NCBI GenBank assembly: GCA_964425005.1
Contig: CAYRKT010000086.1
Span: forward strand, 1-6,494
Direction of reading: 5' to 3'
Length of the DNA stretch: 6,494 nt
Source of the DNA: CAYRKT01 sp964425005
GTDB lineage: Bacteria > Synergistota > Synergistia > CAYRKT01
Under the pieces are notes generated by a model that saw only the letters and a list, made by a program, of their open reading frames with translations, searched no databases and was not told the origin of the DNA. Positions 1-5,797 of this stretch are shown here, piece by piece (the stretch's first letter is position 1; the number at the start of each line of letters is the position of its first letter). Position numbers and translations under genes: made by a program.

Positions 1-704
1 TCCACCGACAGGTCCCCCTCGGCGAAGCGCAAGACCCCCTCCCTCAGGCGGGAGAGCGAGGAGGCAACACCGGAGGAGATGAGCCAGCCCAGGATCAGAC
101 CCAGCAGAACGCTCAGGGAGGAGACGACCAGCAACTTCCTCGTGGCCGCCCTGGCCGCCTCCTCGTTCCTCTTGGCCAGGCGCCTCCCTTCCTCCTCGTG
201 GAAATCGTTGAGCTTCCTTACGATGGAGTTGAACTCCTCGTTGAGGGGCAGGGCGTTCTCCTTGAAGAACTTGAAGGCCTGCTCCCTCATCCCCCCCTTG
301 GCCATCGCCATGGCCTCGTCGTAGAAGACCCTATAGCTCCTCAAAAGCCTCTTGGCCTGGGGGATGAGCTCCTTCTCGATATCGTACAGGTTGGTCTCCT
401 CCCACGCCTTGAAGGACCTATCCACCTCCTCCCTCCTTCGCACTACCTCCTTCGCCAGCTCCTCCGCCGCCCGGGGGTCATCCTCGAGGATGATCTGAAA
501 GAGATCCTTCTGCATCGCCCTGGAGTGGACCAGCACGTTCAGGGCTAAGTTGGAGGGAATCATCAGATCCTCGTAGAGCTCCCTAACTCTGGAGTTGGCT
601 TCCTTGAGCTCCAGATAAGAGATCGAACTAACCGCGAGCAGGCTCAAAACCAGCACGCTCAGGACTAACGACAACTTGGCCCTAACGCTTAGAACCCCAA
701 GCAC
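1..704 (-). CDS. Methyl-accepting chemotaxis protein, N-terminal part (partial, runs off left edge)
   Basis: Translation of the minus strand gives 234 residues before the window edge. A short basic N-terminus is followed by a membrane segment (about residues 11-30, LSLVLSVLVLSLLAVSSISY). Next comes a charged, almost wholly helical stretch of about 160 residues (31-190), then a second membrane segment (about 191-213, LLVVSSLSVLLGLILGWLIS). The start of a HAMP linker follows (LREGVLRFAEGDLSV). This is the layout of a four-helix-bundle (4HB_MCP-type) chemoreceptor: a periplasmic ligand domain between two membrane helices, with the HAMP and the CheA/CheW-binding hairpin beyond the edge. Start: GTG at 704 is chosen because GGGGGGTGG lies five bases upstream; GTGs at 710 and 713 are in frame but lack such a site. 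The gene is divergent from the diguanylate cyclase. The ligand cannot be told. A HAMP histidine kinase or cyclase with the same N-terminus is possible, since the output domain is not seen. Confidence 0.8.
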   Translation of the reverse strand, partial: MLGVLSVRAKLSLVLSVLVLSLLAVSSISYLELKEANSRVRELYEDLMIPSNLALNVLVHSRAMQKDLFQIILEDDPRAAEELAKEVVRRREEVDRSFKAWEETNLYDIEKELIPQAKRLLRSYRVFYDEAMAMAKGGMREQAFKFFKENALPLNEEFNSIVRKLNDFHEEEGRRLAKRNEEAARAATRKLLVVSSLSVLLGLILGWLISSGVASSLSRLREGVLRFAEGDLSV

Positions 705-772
705 GAACACCACCCCCCGAACCCAATCTGCGCTGAGCTTAGATTGATCGCTCTTTTATTTTAATATTTGAA

Positions 773-798
773 CCCGGAGCGCAACAGCGCCGAACGGG
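773..798. repeat. Short imperfect inverted repeat in the intergenic region
   Basis: CCCG (773-776) pairs with CGGG (795-798), and inside it GCGC (779-782) pairs with GCGC (787-790) around an AACA loop. The internal loop is asymmetric (GA opposite CGAA). It could be an operator or leader hairpin for either gene. In GC-rich DNA such short stems also arise by chance, and there is no T-run, so it is not a terminator. Confidence 0.25.
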
Positions 799-843
799 GC
801 GAATCGTAATGGAAGGGGCCTAAAACGCTAGCTGTTTAATCGC

Positions 844-874
844 TCGACACGAAAGCCCGCACGAGGCGTATAAT
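844..874 (+). promoter_or_regulatory. Candidate sigma-70-type promoter for the diguanylate cyclase gene
   Basis: A perfect TATAAT lies at 869-874. TCGACA at 844-849 differs from TTGACA at one base. The spacer is 19 bases, longer than the usual 17, so the -35 assignment is weaker than the -10. Transcription would start near 881, leaving a leader of only about 16 bases that begins just before the SD site. Confidence 0.5.
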
Positions 875-882
875 CAGGGCGT

Positions 883-889
883 GGAGGAG
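883..889 (+). promoter_or_regulatory. Ribosome binding site of the diguanylate cyclase
   Basis: GGAGGAG is placed seven bases before the ATG at 897. It decides this start and this frame over the other long open frame running through the same DNA. Confidence 0.75.
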
Positions 890-896
890 CTCAGCG

Positions 897-2366
897 ATGA
901 GGGTGAACCGCGAAGCCTCAGTAGCCCCGGTCAAGCTCATAGCTTGCCTCCTGGTGGTCTCCTGCCTCCTGGGCGCAGGCAAGGCCTCCAGCGCGAGGAG
1001 CGGCCCCTTCAAGGTGGGCCTCTACGACAACAGGCCCCTCTGCTTCCTGGACGAGGCGGGAAGGCCAAGGGGGGTCTACGTGGATCTGCTGGAGGAGTTG
1101 GGGAGGAGGAAGGGCTTCTCCTTCGAGTACGTCCACGGACTCTGGGAGGAGCTGCTCGGAAAGCTCGAGAGCGGGGAGATCGACCTGCTCCTCGCAGTGG
1201 CCTACAGCCCGCAGAGGGCCTTGACCTTCGACTTCAACCGAAAGCCGGTGATACTAAACTACGGGGTGATCTTCAAGAGGAGAGACGACCCCAAGATCTA
1301 CAACCTCTTCGACCTGGCCGGAAAGAGGATAGGGGTGAACGCCGGGGACATCTATTACGTGGGCCCCCTGGGCATAAAGAGGACCCTGGAGGCCTTCGCC
1401 GTGGAGGCGACCTTCGTGGAGCTGGAGAGCTTCCCCGCCGTGGCGGAAGCCCTTCGCTCGGGGGAGGTCGACCTGGCAGTGCTTCCCCGCCTGCACGGCA
1501 CCTACAACGCCGAGGCCTACGGGATAAGCCCCACGGACGTGTTCTTCTCCCCCGTGGAGCTGAGAATAGCGGCCCCCAGGGGCAGAAGCGCGGAGGTGCT
1601 GGCCGCGGTGGACGAGATCCTGAAGGACGACGGAAGGATCGCCGAGGAGATCCTGGGAAGATACCTCCCAAGGCCCAACCCCCTGGCCGCCTTCGTCACA
1701 AGGCACCCGAACACCACCCTCCTGGTCCTGACCTTCCTGGTCCTCTCCTTCTTGGCCCTGCAGCTCCACAGGCACCAGCTCAAGGTCAAGATAGCCGAGA
1801 TGACCTTCGAGCTCCAGGCCAAGAACGAGGAGCTGAGGGCTCAGCTGGAGGAGCTGACCAGGGCCAACAGCGCCCTCCAGGAGATGGCAGAGAGGCTGAA
1901 CTTCCTGGCCACCCGGGACCCGCTCACCGGAGCGCACAACAGGAACGCCTTCAACGAGTCCGCTAAGAGGCTCATAGCCCTCAAAAGGCCTTTCTCCCTG
2001 GCCTACCTGGACCTGGACCACTTCAAGGAGATAAACGACGAGCTGGGACACGACGCGGGGGACGAGATCTTGAAGGGCTTCGCCCGAACCGTCGCCGAGA
2101 ACCTCCCCGAGGGGCTCGTCTTCGCAAGGCACGGGGGGGACGAGTTCGCCATCCTCATGCCCGACCTCTCCCCGGAGGAGGCCGCATCGATCGCAGAAAG
2201 GATAAGGCAAAAGCTTCAACACACCCCCATCCAGGCCAGGTCCATGAGCATCAGGCTGTCCATGAGCTTCGGGATATCCAGCTTCCCCGAGGACGGGGAG
2301 GAGCTGGACCAGCTCGTCAGGGCGGCCGATCAGAGGATGTACCACAGCAAAAAGGAAAGGGCCTAG
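897..2366 (+). CDS. Diguanylate cyclase with periplasmic solute-binding-like sensor domain
   Basis: Makes cyclic di-GMP from two GTP, a second messenger for motility and biofilm choice. Domains in the 489 residues: signal peptide 1-33 (hydrophobic core 13-27, likely cut after ASSA); a type-3 solute-binding (SBP_bac_3-like) domain about 37-258; a membrane helix about 274-290; a coiled coil about 295-335; and a GGDEF domain about 337-487. The GGDEF domain shows DPLTGAHNR (341-349), LDLDHFKEIN (371-380) and an intact GGDEF at 413-417, so catalysis is likely. The inhibitory RxxD site expected just before the GGDEF loop is absent (PEGL, 404-407), so product feedback is probably weak or lost. In the sensor, SPQR (104-107) sits where amino-acid-binding relatives carry the arginine that holds the ligand carboxylate, which hints at an amino acid or similar ligand (inference). 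ATG at 897 has a strong SD site. The gene is monocistronic and convergent with the minus-strand operon. Confidence 0.92.
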   Translation: MRVNREASVAPVKLIACLLVVSCLLGAGKASSARSGPFKVGLYDNRPLCFLDEAGRPRGVYVDLLEELGRRKGFSFEYVHGLWEELLGKLESGEIDLLLAVAYSPQRALTFDFNRKPVILNYGVIFKRRDDPKIYNLFDLAGKRIGVNAGDIYYVGPLGIKRTLEAFAVEATFVELESFPAVAEALRSGEVDLAVLPRLHGTYNAEAYGISPTDVFFSPVELRIAAPRGRSAEVLAAVDEILKDDGRIAEEILGRYLPRPNPLAAFVTRHPNTTLLVLTFLVLSFLALQLHRHQLKVKIAEMTFELQAKNEELRAQLEELTRANSALQEMAERLNFLATRDPLTGAHNRNAFNESAKRLIALKRPFSLAYLDLDHFKEINDELGHDAGDEILKGFARTVAENLPEGLVFARHGGDEFAILMPDLSPEEAASIAERIRQKLQHTPIQARSMSIRLSMSFGISSFPEDGEELDQLVRAADQRMYHSKKERA

Positions 2367-2395
2367 ACCACCCGATCAGGCCGATGACCAGGCCC
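2347..2395 (-). terminator. Candidate intrinsic terminator of the minus-strand operon
   Basis: On the minus strand, GGGCCT (2395-2390) can pair with AGGCCC (2364-2359), and the second arm is followed at once by TTTCCTTTTT (about 2358-2349). It lies just beyond the NAPRTase stop codon, in the right place to end the operon, and overlaps the 3' end of the convergent cyclase gene. The 6-bp stem and the large loop of about 25 bases make it weaker than a classic terminator. No T-run follows the hairpin on the plus strand, so it would not serve the cyclase gene. Confidence 0.4.
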
Positions 2396-2413
2396 TCGAG
2401 AAGTCAATCCCAG

Positions 2414-3484
2414 CTAGAGCATCCTCACGAGCCTCGGGTTCTCCGTCACCCCTGGAAGCCTTCCCCTCTTGGCCAGGGGCCTGCCCCCCACCACCTTTAG
2501 GTCCATGGTCATGTCCCTGGGGGCGGCGTGGGCTATGTAGCTTCCGACCCCGAACCCATCCGCCCCGGCCTCCACCAGGACCCTTATCTTGTCGGGGTTG
2601 AGGCCGCCCGAGACGAAGATCTGGACGTGCCTGAAGCCCTCTAGGTCGAGCCTGTACCTGACCTCCCGCACGAGCTCGGGCCTGACCCCGCCCCTCTCGC
2701 TGGGGGTGTCCAGCCTGACGCCCGAAAGCTTATCCCCCAGCGCCCTGGCCAGCCTGAGCGACTCCTCCGCCTCGTCCTTGAAGGTGTCGACCAGGATCAG
2801 CCTGGGCTCGCTGGGATCCAGGTAGGTGTCGTACAGCCTCGCGAGCTCGAGGGTGTCACCGACTATGAGGATGGCGGCGTGGGGGACGGTCCCACGGGGC
2901 TCCTTGCCCGCGAGCTTCGCTCCCAATATGCAGGCGGCACCGCTACAGCCCCCTGCCACCACCGCAGCCCGCTCCATGACCGGCGCCACCGCGGGATGGA
3001 CGTGCCTGGCGCCGAAGCAGAGCACCGGCCTCCCGGAGGCCGCCTCCACGCAGGCCCTGGCGGCCGTGGCCCAGCCGCTGGAGCTGGCCAGCATCCCGAG
3101 GATAGCCGTCTCGAAGACGCCGAACTCCGAGTACGGCCCCTCTATCCTGCAGACCACCTCGAGCGGCGAAAAGCGCTCCCCCTCCTTAAGGGCGAAGACC
3201 CTGACGTCCCTGCCGGAGAGCAGCGACAGGACCTCGCCTATCCCGGCGAAGACCCCATCCTCCCGGCAGAAGACCTCGGCCACCACGGGCGTGTCGGCCA
3301 GCCCAGCCCTCTCCAGGAGCTCCTGGGTCTTGACGAAGTACACGTCCGTGGTGAGACCCCGCATTATCTCGCGATGCTCAGCCGAGTAGAAGGGCCTACC
3401 CGCCTCGACCCGAAAGTCCCTCACCTCGGCCAGAGACCTCAAAGCCCTCTCCCCAGGGGCAAAGCCCTCCCCGCCCCGCTCCAC
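2414..3484 (-). CDS. pncB: Nicotinate phosphoribosyltransferase
   Basis: Joins nicotinate to PRPP to form nicotinate mononucleotide, the entry step of NAD salvage, in the cytoplasm. The 356-residue protein has the type II phosphoribosyltransferase fold signatures of the NAPRTase family: TTDVYF (45-50), GARHVHP (158-164), GTVPHA (198-203), LVDTFKDEAEESL (231-243), VRLDTPSERGG (256-266), FVSGGLNPDKI (290-300) and the phosphate-binding FGVGSYI (311-317). It is at the short end of the family and resembles the compact archaeal/Thermotoga-like branch rather than the longer enterobacterial PncB. The C-terminus has no cysteine pair like the zinc knuckle known in some archaeal members. Start: GTG at 3484 with GGTGG six bases upstream, 13 bases after the secG stop. 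It is the last gene of the operon. Quinolinate phosphoribosyltransferase shares the fold but would be shorter and lacks these motifs. Confidence 0.9.
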   Translation of the reverse strand: MERGGEGFAPGERALRSLAEVRDFRVEAGRPFYSAEHREIMRGLTTDVYFVKTQELLERAGLADTPVVAEVFCREDGVFAGIGEVLSLLSGRDVRVFALKEGERFSPLEVVCRIEGPYSEFGVFETAILGMLASSSGWATAARACVEAASGRPVLCFGARHVHPAVAPVMERAAVVAGGCSGAACILGAKLAGKEPRGTVPHAAILIVGDTLELARLYDTYLDPSEPRLILVDTFKDEAEESLRLARALGDKLSGVRLDTPSERGGVRPELVREVRYRLDLEGFRHVQIFVSGGLNPDKIRVLVEAGADGFGVGSYIAHAAPRDMTMDLKVVGGRPLAKRGRLPGVTENPRLVRML

Positions 3485-3497
3485 GAAGCACCACCGC

Positions 3498-3731
3498 CTA
3501 GACCTTGAAGACGAAGGCCAGCGCCAGGGAGCTGACCATGAAGAGCACCAGGAGCACCACGGTGGCCTTGGTCATGAAGGGCAACTTCCTCCACTGCCCC
3601 CCGCTCAGGTCGGCCAGGGTTCCTCCCCCGAATATGCCCGAGAAACCGCTGCTTCGCCTGTGCTGGGCCAACACCGCCCCTATCAGAACGACGCTCAAAA
3701 CCGCGTGGAGAAGCACCAACAAGACCTTCAA
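3498..3731 (-). CDS. secG: Protein translocase subunit SecG
   Basis: Small inner-membrane subunit of the SecYEG export channel, which helps the SecA-driven step. From the chosen start it has 77 residues, the usual size. Helix 1 is about 2-22 (LLVLLHAVLSVVLIGAVLAQ), followed by the glycine-rich cytoplasmic loop typical of SecG (SSGFSGIFGGG, 27-37). Helix 2 is about 56-74. The TTG at 3731 is preferred because a perfect GGAGGTG lies six bases before it. The alternative GTG at 3740 would add three residues, but its initiation codon would lie inside that site. About 42 bases separate it from rdgB and 13 from the NAPRTase gene. Its place in a nucleotide-metabolism operon probably reflects shared constitutive expression rather than function. 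Confidence 0.9.
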   Translation of the reverse strand: MKVLLVLLHAVLSVVLIGAVLAQHRRSSGFSGIFGGGTLADLSGGQWRKLPFMTKATVVLLVLFMVSSLALAFVFKV

Positions 3732-3737
3732 CGCGTC

Positions 3738-3744
3738 CACCTCC
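3738..3744 (-). promoter_or_regulatory. Ribosome binding site that fixes the secG start at TTG
   Basis: GGAGGTG on the minus strand matches the anti-SD core completely and is six bases before TTG 3731. The GTG at 3740 falls within this site and so is unlikely to be the initiator. Confidence 0.7.
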
Positions 3745-3773
3745 CCCTTTAGAAGCCAAGCCAGCCTGAGATT

Positions 3774-4355
3774 TTAACACAAACCGTGGGACCTCACGAG
3801 ACGCCAAAGCCCCCTGAGCGCCACCCCTCTGTGGCTCAACCGGTTCTTGGCGGAGGCCCCCATCTCGGCGAAGGTCCTGCGGAAGCCCTCGGGGACGAAG
3901 ACGGGGTCGTACCCGAAACCCCCTTCACCCCTGGGGCCTTCGGCTATGGAGCCGAAGCAGAAGCCCTCGGCCAGGAGGCGAAAGCCCTCCCCCACAGCGC
4001 AAGCGCAGCAGACGAAGACGGCCCTCCTGTCGGGCGAGGAGCCCAGCCTGGAGAGGAGCAGCGATATCCTCTCGGCGTCGGAGGGCGCAACCCGGGCGGA
4101 CCTCACGCCCGGCCATCCACCCAGGGAGAGCACCTCGAGGCCCGAGTCCTCCGCCAGGGCCCAAAGCCCCGTCCTCTCGTGGGCCCAAAGGGCCTTCTTC
4201 AGGGCGTTCTCGGCGTAGGTCGCCCCGTCCTCCTCCGGCACAGGGCCGTCGTAGAGGGACAGGTCGAGGTCGCACCCCATCTCCCCCAAGAGCTCACCTA
4301 TCTCCTTCAGCTTTCCCGGGTTTGAGGTCGCCACCACGAGCCTTGTTCTGCTCAA
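3774..4355 (-). CDS. rdgB: XTP/dITP diphosphatase (RdgB/HAM1 family)
   Basis: Hydrolyses ITP, dITP and XTP to monophosphate and pyrophosphate, keeping deaminated purines out of DNA and RNA. The 193 residues are of family length, and all main motifs are present: ATSNPGK (9-15), TYAENALKKA (46-55), the catalytic EDSGL (69-73; the family more often has DDSGL, and Asp70 is kept), PGVRSAR (82-88), GEGGFGYDPVF (143-153) and SAKNRLSHR (168-176). A small cysteine cluster (VCCACAV, 115-121) is unusual but sits in a core strand. Start: TTG at 4355, with AGGAG ten bases upstream inside rph; no earlier start is in frame. The first 62 bases overlap the 3' end of rph in another frame, so translation is probably coupled. 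Immediate synteny rph-rdgB is also seen in Bacillus subtilis (rph-ysnA). Confidence 0.93.
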   Translation of the reverse strand: MSRTRLVVATSNPGKLKEIGELLGEMGCDLDLSLYDGPVPEEDGATYAENALKKALWAHERTGLWALAEDSGLEVLSLGGWPGVRSARVAPSDAERISLLLSRLGSSPDRRAVFVCCACAVGEGFRLLAEGFCFGSIAEGPRGEGGFGYDPVFVPEGFRRTFAEMGASAKNRLSHRGVALRGLWRLVRSHGLC

Positions 4356-5133
4356 GGGCCGACATCTCCTCCCTGGTGATCTGCAGTATCTCCTTCTGGC
4401 GCTCCGTTATCTCCCTTATACCCTTCCTCGCGAGCTCCAGCATCGCCGAGAGCTCCTCGAGCCCGAAGGTCGATCCCTCGCCGGTCCCCTGCACCTCGAC
4501 GAACTGCTGCGCGTCCAGCATGACCACGTTCATGTCCACCGAGGCCCTGGAGTCCTCGTCGTAGCAGAGGTCCAACATCAACCTCCCGTCCACGACCCCG
4601 ACGCTCACGGCGCCCACGAAACCCCTGAGGGGGAAGCGCTCGATCGCCCCGTCGGCCAGGAGCTTTCGAAGGGCGTCCACCAGGGCCACGAACCCACCGT
4701 TTATGGCGGCGGTCCTCGTCCCTCCGTCGGCCTGGATCACGTCGCAGTCCATCCACACCGTCCGCTCCCCCAGTAGCGACAGGTCCACCGCCGCCCTAAG
4801 GGCCCTCCCTATGAGCCGCTGTATCTCCTGGGATCTGCCGGAGGGATATCCCCTGGTCACGTCCCTGACGTTGCGGGTGGCCGTGGCCCTGGGAAGCATC
4901 GAGTACTCGGCCGTTATCCAGCCCTGGCCAGTACCCCTCAGGAAGGGTGGCACCTTGTCCTCCACTGAGGCGGTGCATATCAGCTTGGTCCCGCCCATCT
5001 CCACGAGGGCTGAGCCCTCGGCGTACTTCACGTAACCCCTCTGAGCGGAAAAGCGCCTGACCTCGTCGGGACGCCTCCCGTCCAACCGAAGCTCGAGACC
5101 TCCCACTATCTCCCTGAGGCTCCTGGAAAGCAA
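4294..5133 (-). CDS. rph: Ribonuclease PH
   Basis: Phosphorolytic 3'-to-5' exoribonuclease that trims tRNA 3' ends and releases nucleoside diphosphates; the family forms a hexameric ring. Numbered from the upstream ATG at 5160, the motifs are: LDGRRPDEVR (26-35), GWITAEYSMLPRAT (80-93), RSQEIQRLIGRALRA (109-123), DCDVIQADGGTRTAAI (138-153) and DEDSRASVDMNVV (201-213) with its metal-binding aspartates. Start: TTG at 5133 (279 residues) has GGGGAGGT seven bases upstream and begins five bases after the gerM-like stop. The ATG at 5160 (288 residues) is possible, but no good SD precedes it and it would overlap the previous gene by 22 bases. The C-terminus carries about 27 residues beyond the usual family end (after EILQ), lysine- and glycine-rich at the tip, largely encoded in the overlap with rdgB. 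Confidence 0.93.
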   Translation of the reverse strand: MLSRSLREIVGGLELRLDGRRPDEVRRFSAQRGYVKYAEGSALVEMGGTKLICTASVEDKVPPFLRGTGQGWITAEYSMLPRATATRNVRDVTRGYPSGRSQEIQRLIGRALRAAVDLSLLGERTVWMDCDVIQADGGTRTAAINGGFVALVDALRKLLADGAIERFPLRGFVGAVSVGVVDGRLMLDLCYDEDSRASVDMNVVMLDAQQFVEVQGTGEGSTFGLEELSAMLELARKGIREITERQKEILQITREEMSALEQNKARGGDLKPGKAEGDR

Positions 5134-5138
5134 CCTAT

Positions 5139-5783
5139 CTACCTCCCCACCACTCCCCATGGCCTGGTGAGGTCCACCGGCAGGTCCGAGGAGGGCCTCT
5201 TTCCCCCTATCAGGAAGTGGACCGCGGCCACCGGAGGGAAGTTCTCCAGCAAAGTCCTCACCATCGAGGCCACCACCAGCCTCGCCCTGTCCGCCCCCAT
5301 CTCCCTCAGCGAGGCAGCGAAGGGCTCCGACAGGTTCAGGTACAGGTGCTCCCCAGCCCTGAACACGTGGAGCACCAGGGGTTTAGGGAGAGAGGGCGCA
5401 ACCCCCTGCGACACCAGCGCCGTGGTCAACCTGTCCAGGCAGGCCAGGATCTCGTTCTCCGCCAGGTCGGACACCAATACGTCCCTGAAGCGCAAAGCCC
5501 TGCCGCTTCCGTCGTACACGAAAAGCCCCACCTCCCTCCTCCCGGAGGCCGAAGGGGACCCCTCAGAGGAGTAGGGGAGATCCGGCGAACCGGCGGAAGG
5601 GGCGACCTGCGGGGCGAACCTGGGCCCCTGGGAGACCTCGCCCCCGAACCTCCTGGCCAGGAGGACGTCGGCCAACCAGTAACCCGTGACCATGGCCAGC
5701 ATGAGGAGGAAGGTCCAGGACAGGACCTTCACGTACACGGGGACGGACCTCCTGGCCCCTCTGATCCCCCTCTCCCTGGCCAA
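5139..5783 (-). CDS. GerMN-domain membrane-anchored protein
   Basis: A 214-residue protein with a basic N-terminus, one membrane helix (about 20-42) and a Pro/Ser-rich linker (about 46-82). A GerMN domain follows (about 84-206), with typical stretches VLHVFRAGEHLYLNLSEPF (137-155), LVVASMVRTLLENFP (169-183) and VHFLIGGKR (188-196). The domain is named after GerM of Bacillus spore germination, but it occurs widely in non-sporulating bacteria as an extracytoplasmic domain of uncertain molecular role. Here the protein is held by a transmembrane helix, not a lipobox, so the domain would face the periplasm. It sits directly between a cell-wall amidase (gap of six bases) and rph, which favours a peptidoglycan-linked task (inference). 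Start: TTG at 5783, seven bases after a perfect GGAGGTG formed by the last codons and stop of the amidase. The order gerM-rph-rdgB matches Bacillus subtilis. Confidence 0.85.
   Translation of the reverse strand: MARERGIRGARRSVPVYVKVLSWTFLLMLAMVTGYWLADVLLARRFGGEVSQGPRFAPQVAPSAGSPDLPYSSEGSPSASGRREVGLFVYDGSGRALRFRDVLVSDLAENEILACLDRLTTALVSQGVAPSLPKPLVLHVFRAGEHLYLNLSEPFAASLREMGADRARLVVASMVRTLLENFPPVAAVHFLIGGKRPSSDLPVDLTRPWGVVGR
5141..5148 (-). promoter_or_regulatory. Ribosome binding site that favours the TTG start of rph
   Basis: GGGGAGGT lies seven bases before TTG 5133 and overlaps the stop codon of the GerMN gene, a typical coupled junction. If the ATG at 5160 were used, this site would be inside the coding region. 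Confidence 0.6.
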
Positions 5784-5789
5784 AAGCCC

Positions 5790-5797
5790 TCACCTCC
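5790..5797 (-). promoter_or_regulatory. Ribosome binding site of the GerMN gene, built into the amidase stop
   Basis: GGAGGTGA on the minus strand covers the final Trp-Arg codons and the TGA of the amidase. It is seven bases before TTG 5783. Ribosomes ending the amidase would be delivered to this start. Confidence 0.65.

Larger units (their letters stand above)
705..896. other. Divergent intergenic region between chemoreceptor and diguanylate cyclase
   Basis: About 190 bases without a gene separate two divergent starts. An AT-rich patch at 751-769 stands out in this GC-rich DNA and lies about 50-65 bases before the chemoreceptor start, where its promoter would be expected. I could not fix a convincing -35/-10 pair or a flagellar sigma-28 box for the chemoreceptor. 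The right part carries the candidate promoter of the diguanylate cyclase (844-874). A short imperfect hairpin lies at 773-798. Confidence 0.6.

Noticed and set aside
198..548. Open frame of 116 codons on the plus strand, opposite the chemoreceptor
   Set aside because: The minus strand encodes two membrane helices, a helical sensor and a HAMP start in one uninterrupted frame; the plus-strand product is Leu/Pro-rich with no domain.
721..770. Possible flagellar sigma-28 promoter for the chemoreceptor (TAAA and GCGATCAA elements on the minus strand)
   Set aside because: The two elements are only a few bases apart instead of about 15, so they do not form a sigma-28 site.
881..1966. Open frame of 361 codons on the plus strand, overlapping the cyclase in another frame
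   Set aside because: Its product is dominated by Gly, Arg, Pro and Glu with no domain, and it lies wholly under a gene with a signal peptide, membrane helix and GGDEF motif. It is a shadow of GC-rich coding DNA.
1254..2345. Open frame of 363 codons on the minus strand, antisense to the cyclase
   Set aside because: Low-complexity Gly/Leu/Val/Gln-rich product without motifs; explained by the codon bias of the opposite strand.
2367..2413. Intrinsic terminator for the plus-strand cyclase gene
   Set aside because: The GGGCCT/AGGCCC hairpin is followed on the plus strand by TCGAGAAG, not a T-run; only the minus-strand reading has T-rich sequence.
2879..3508. Open frame of 209 codons on the plus strand, opposite the NAPRTase gene
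   Set aside because: No recognisable motif and biased composition; the minus strand has the full set of NAPRTase signatures.
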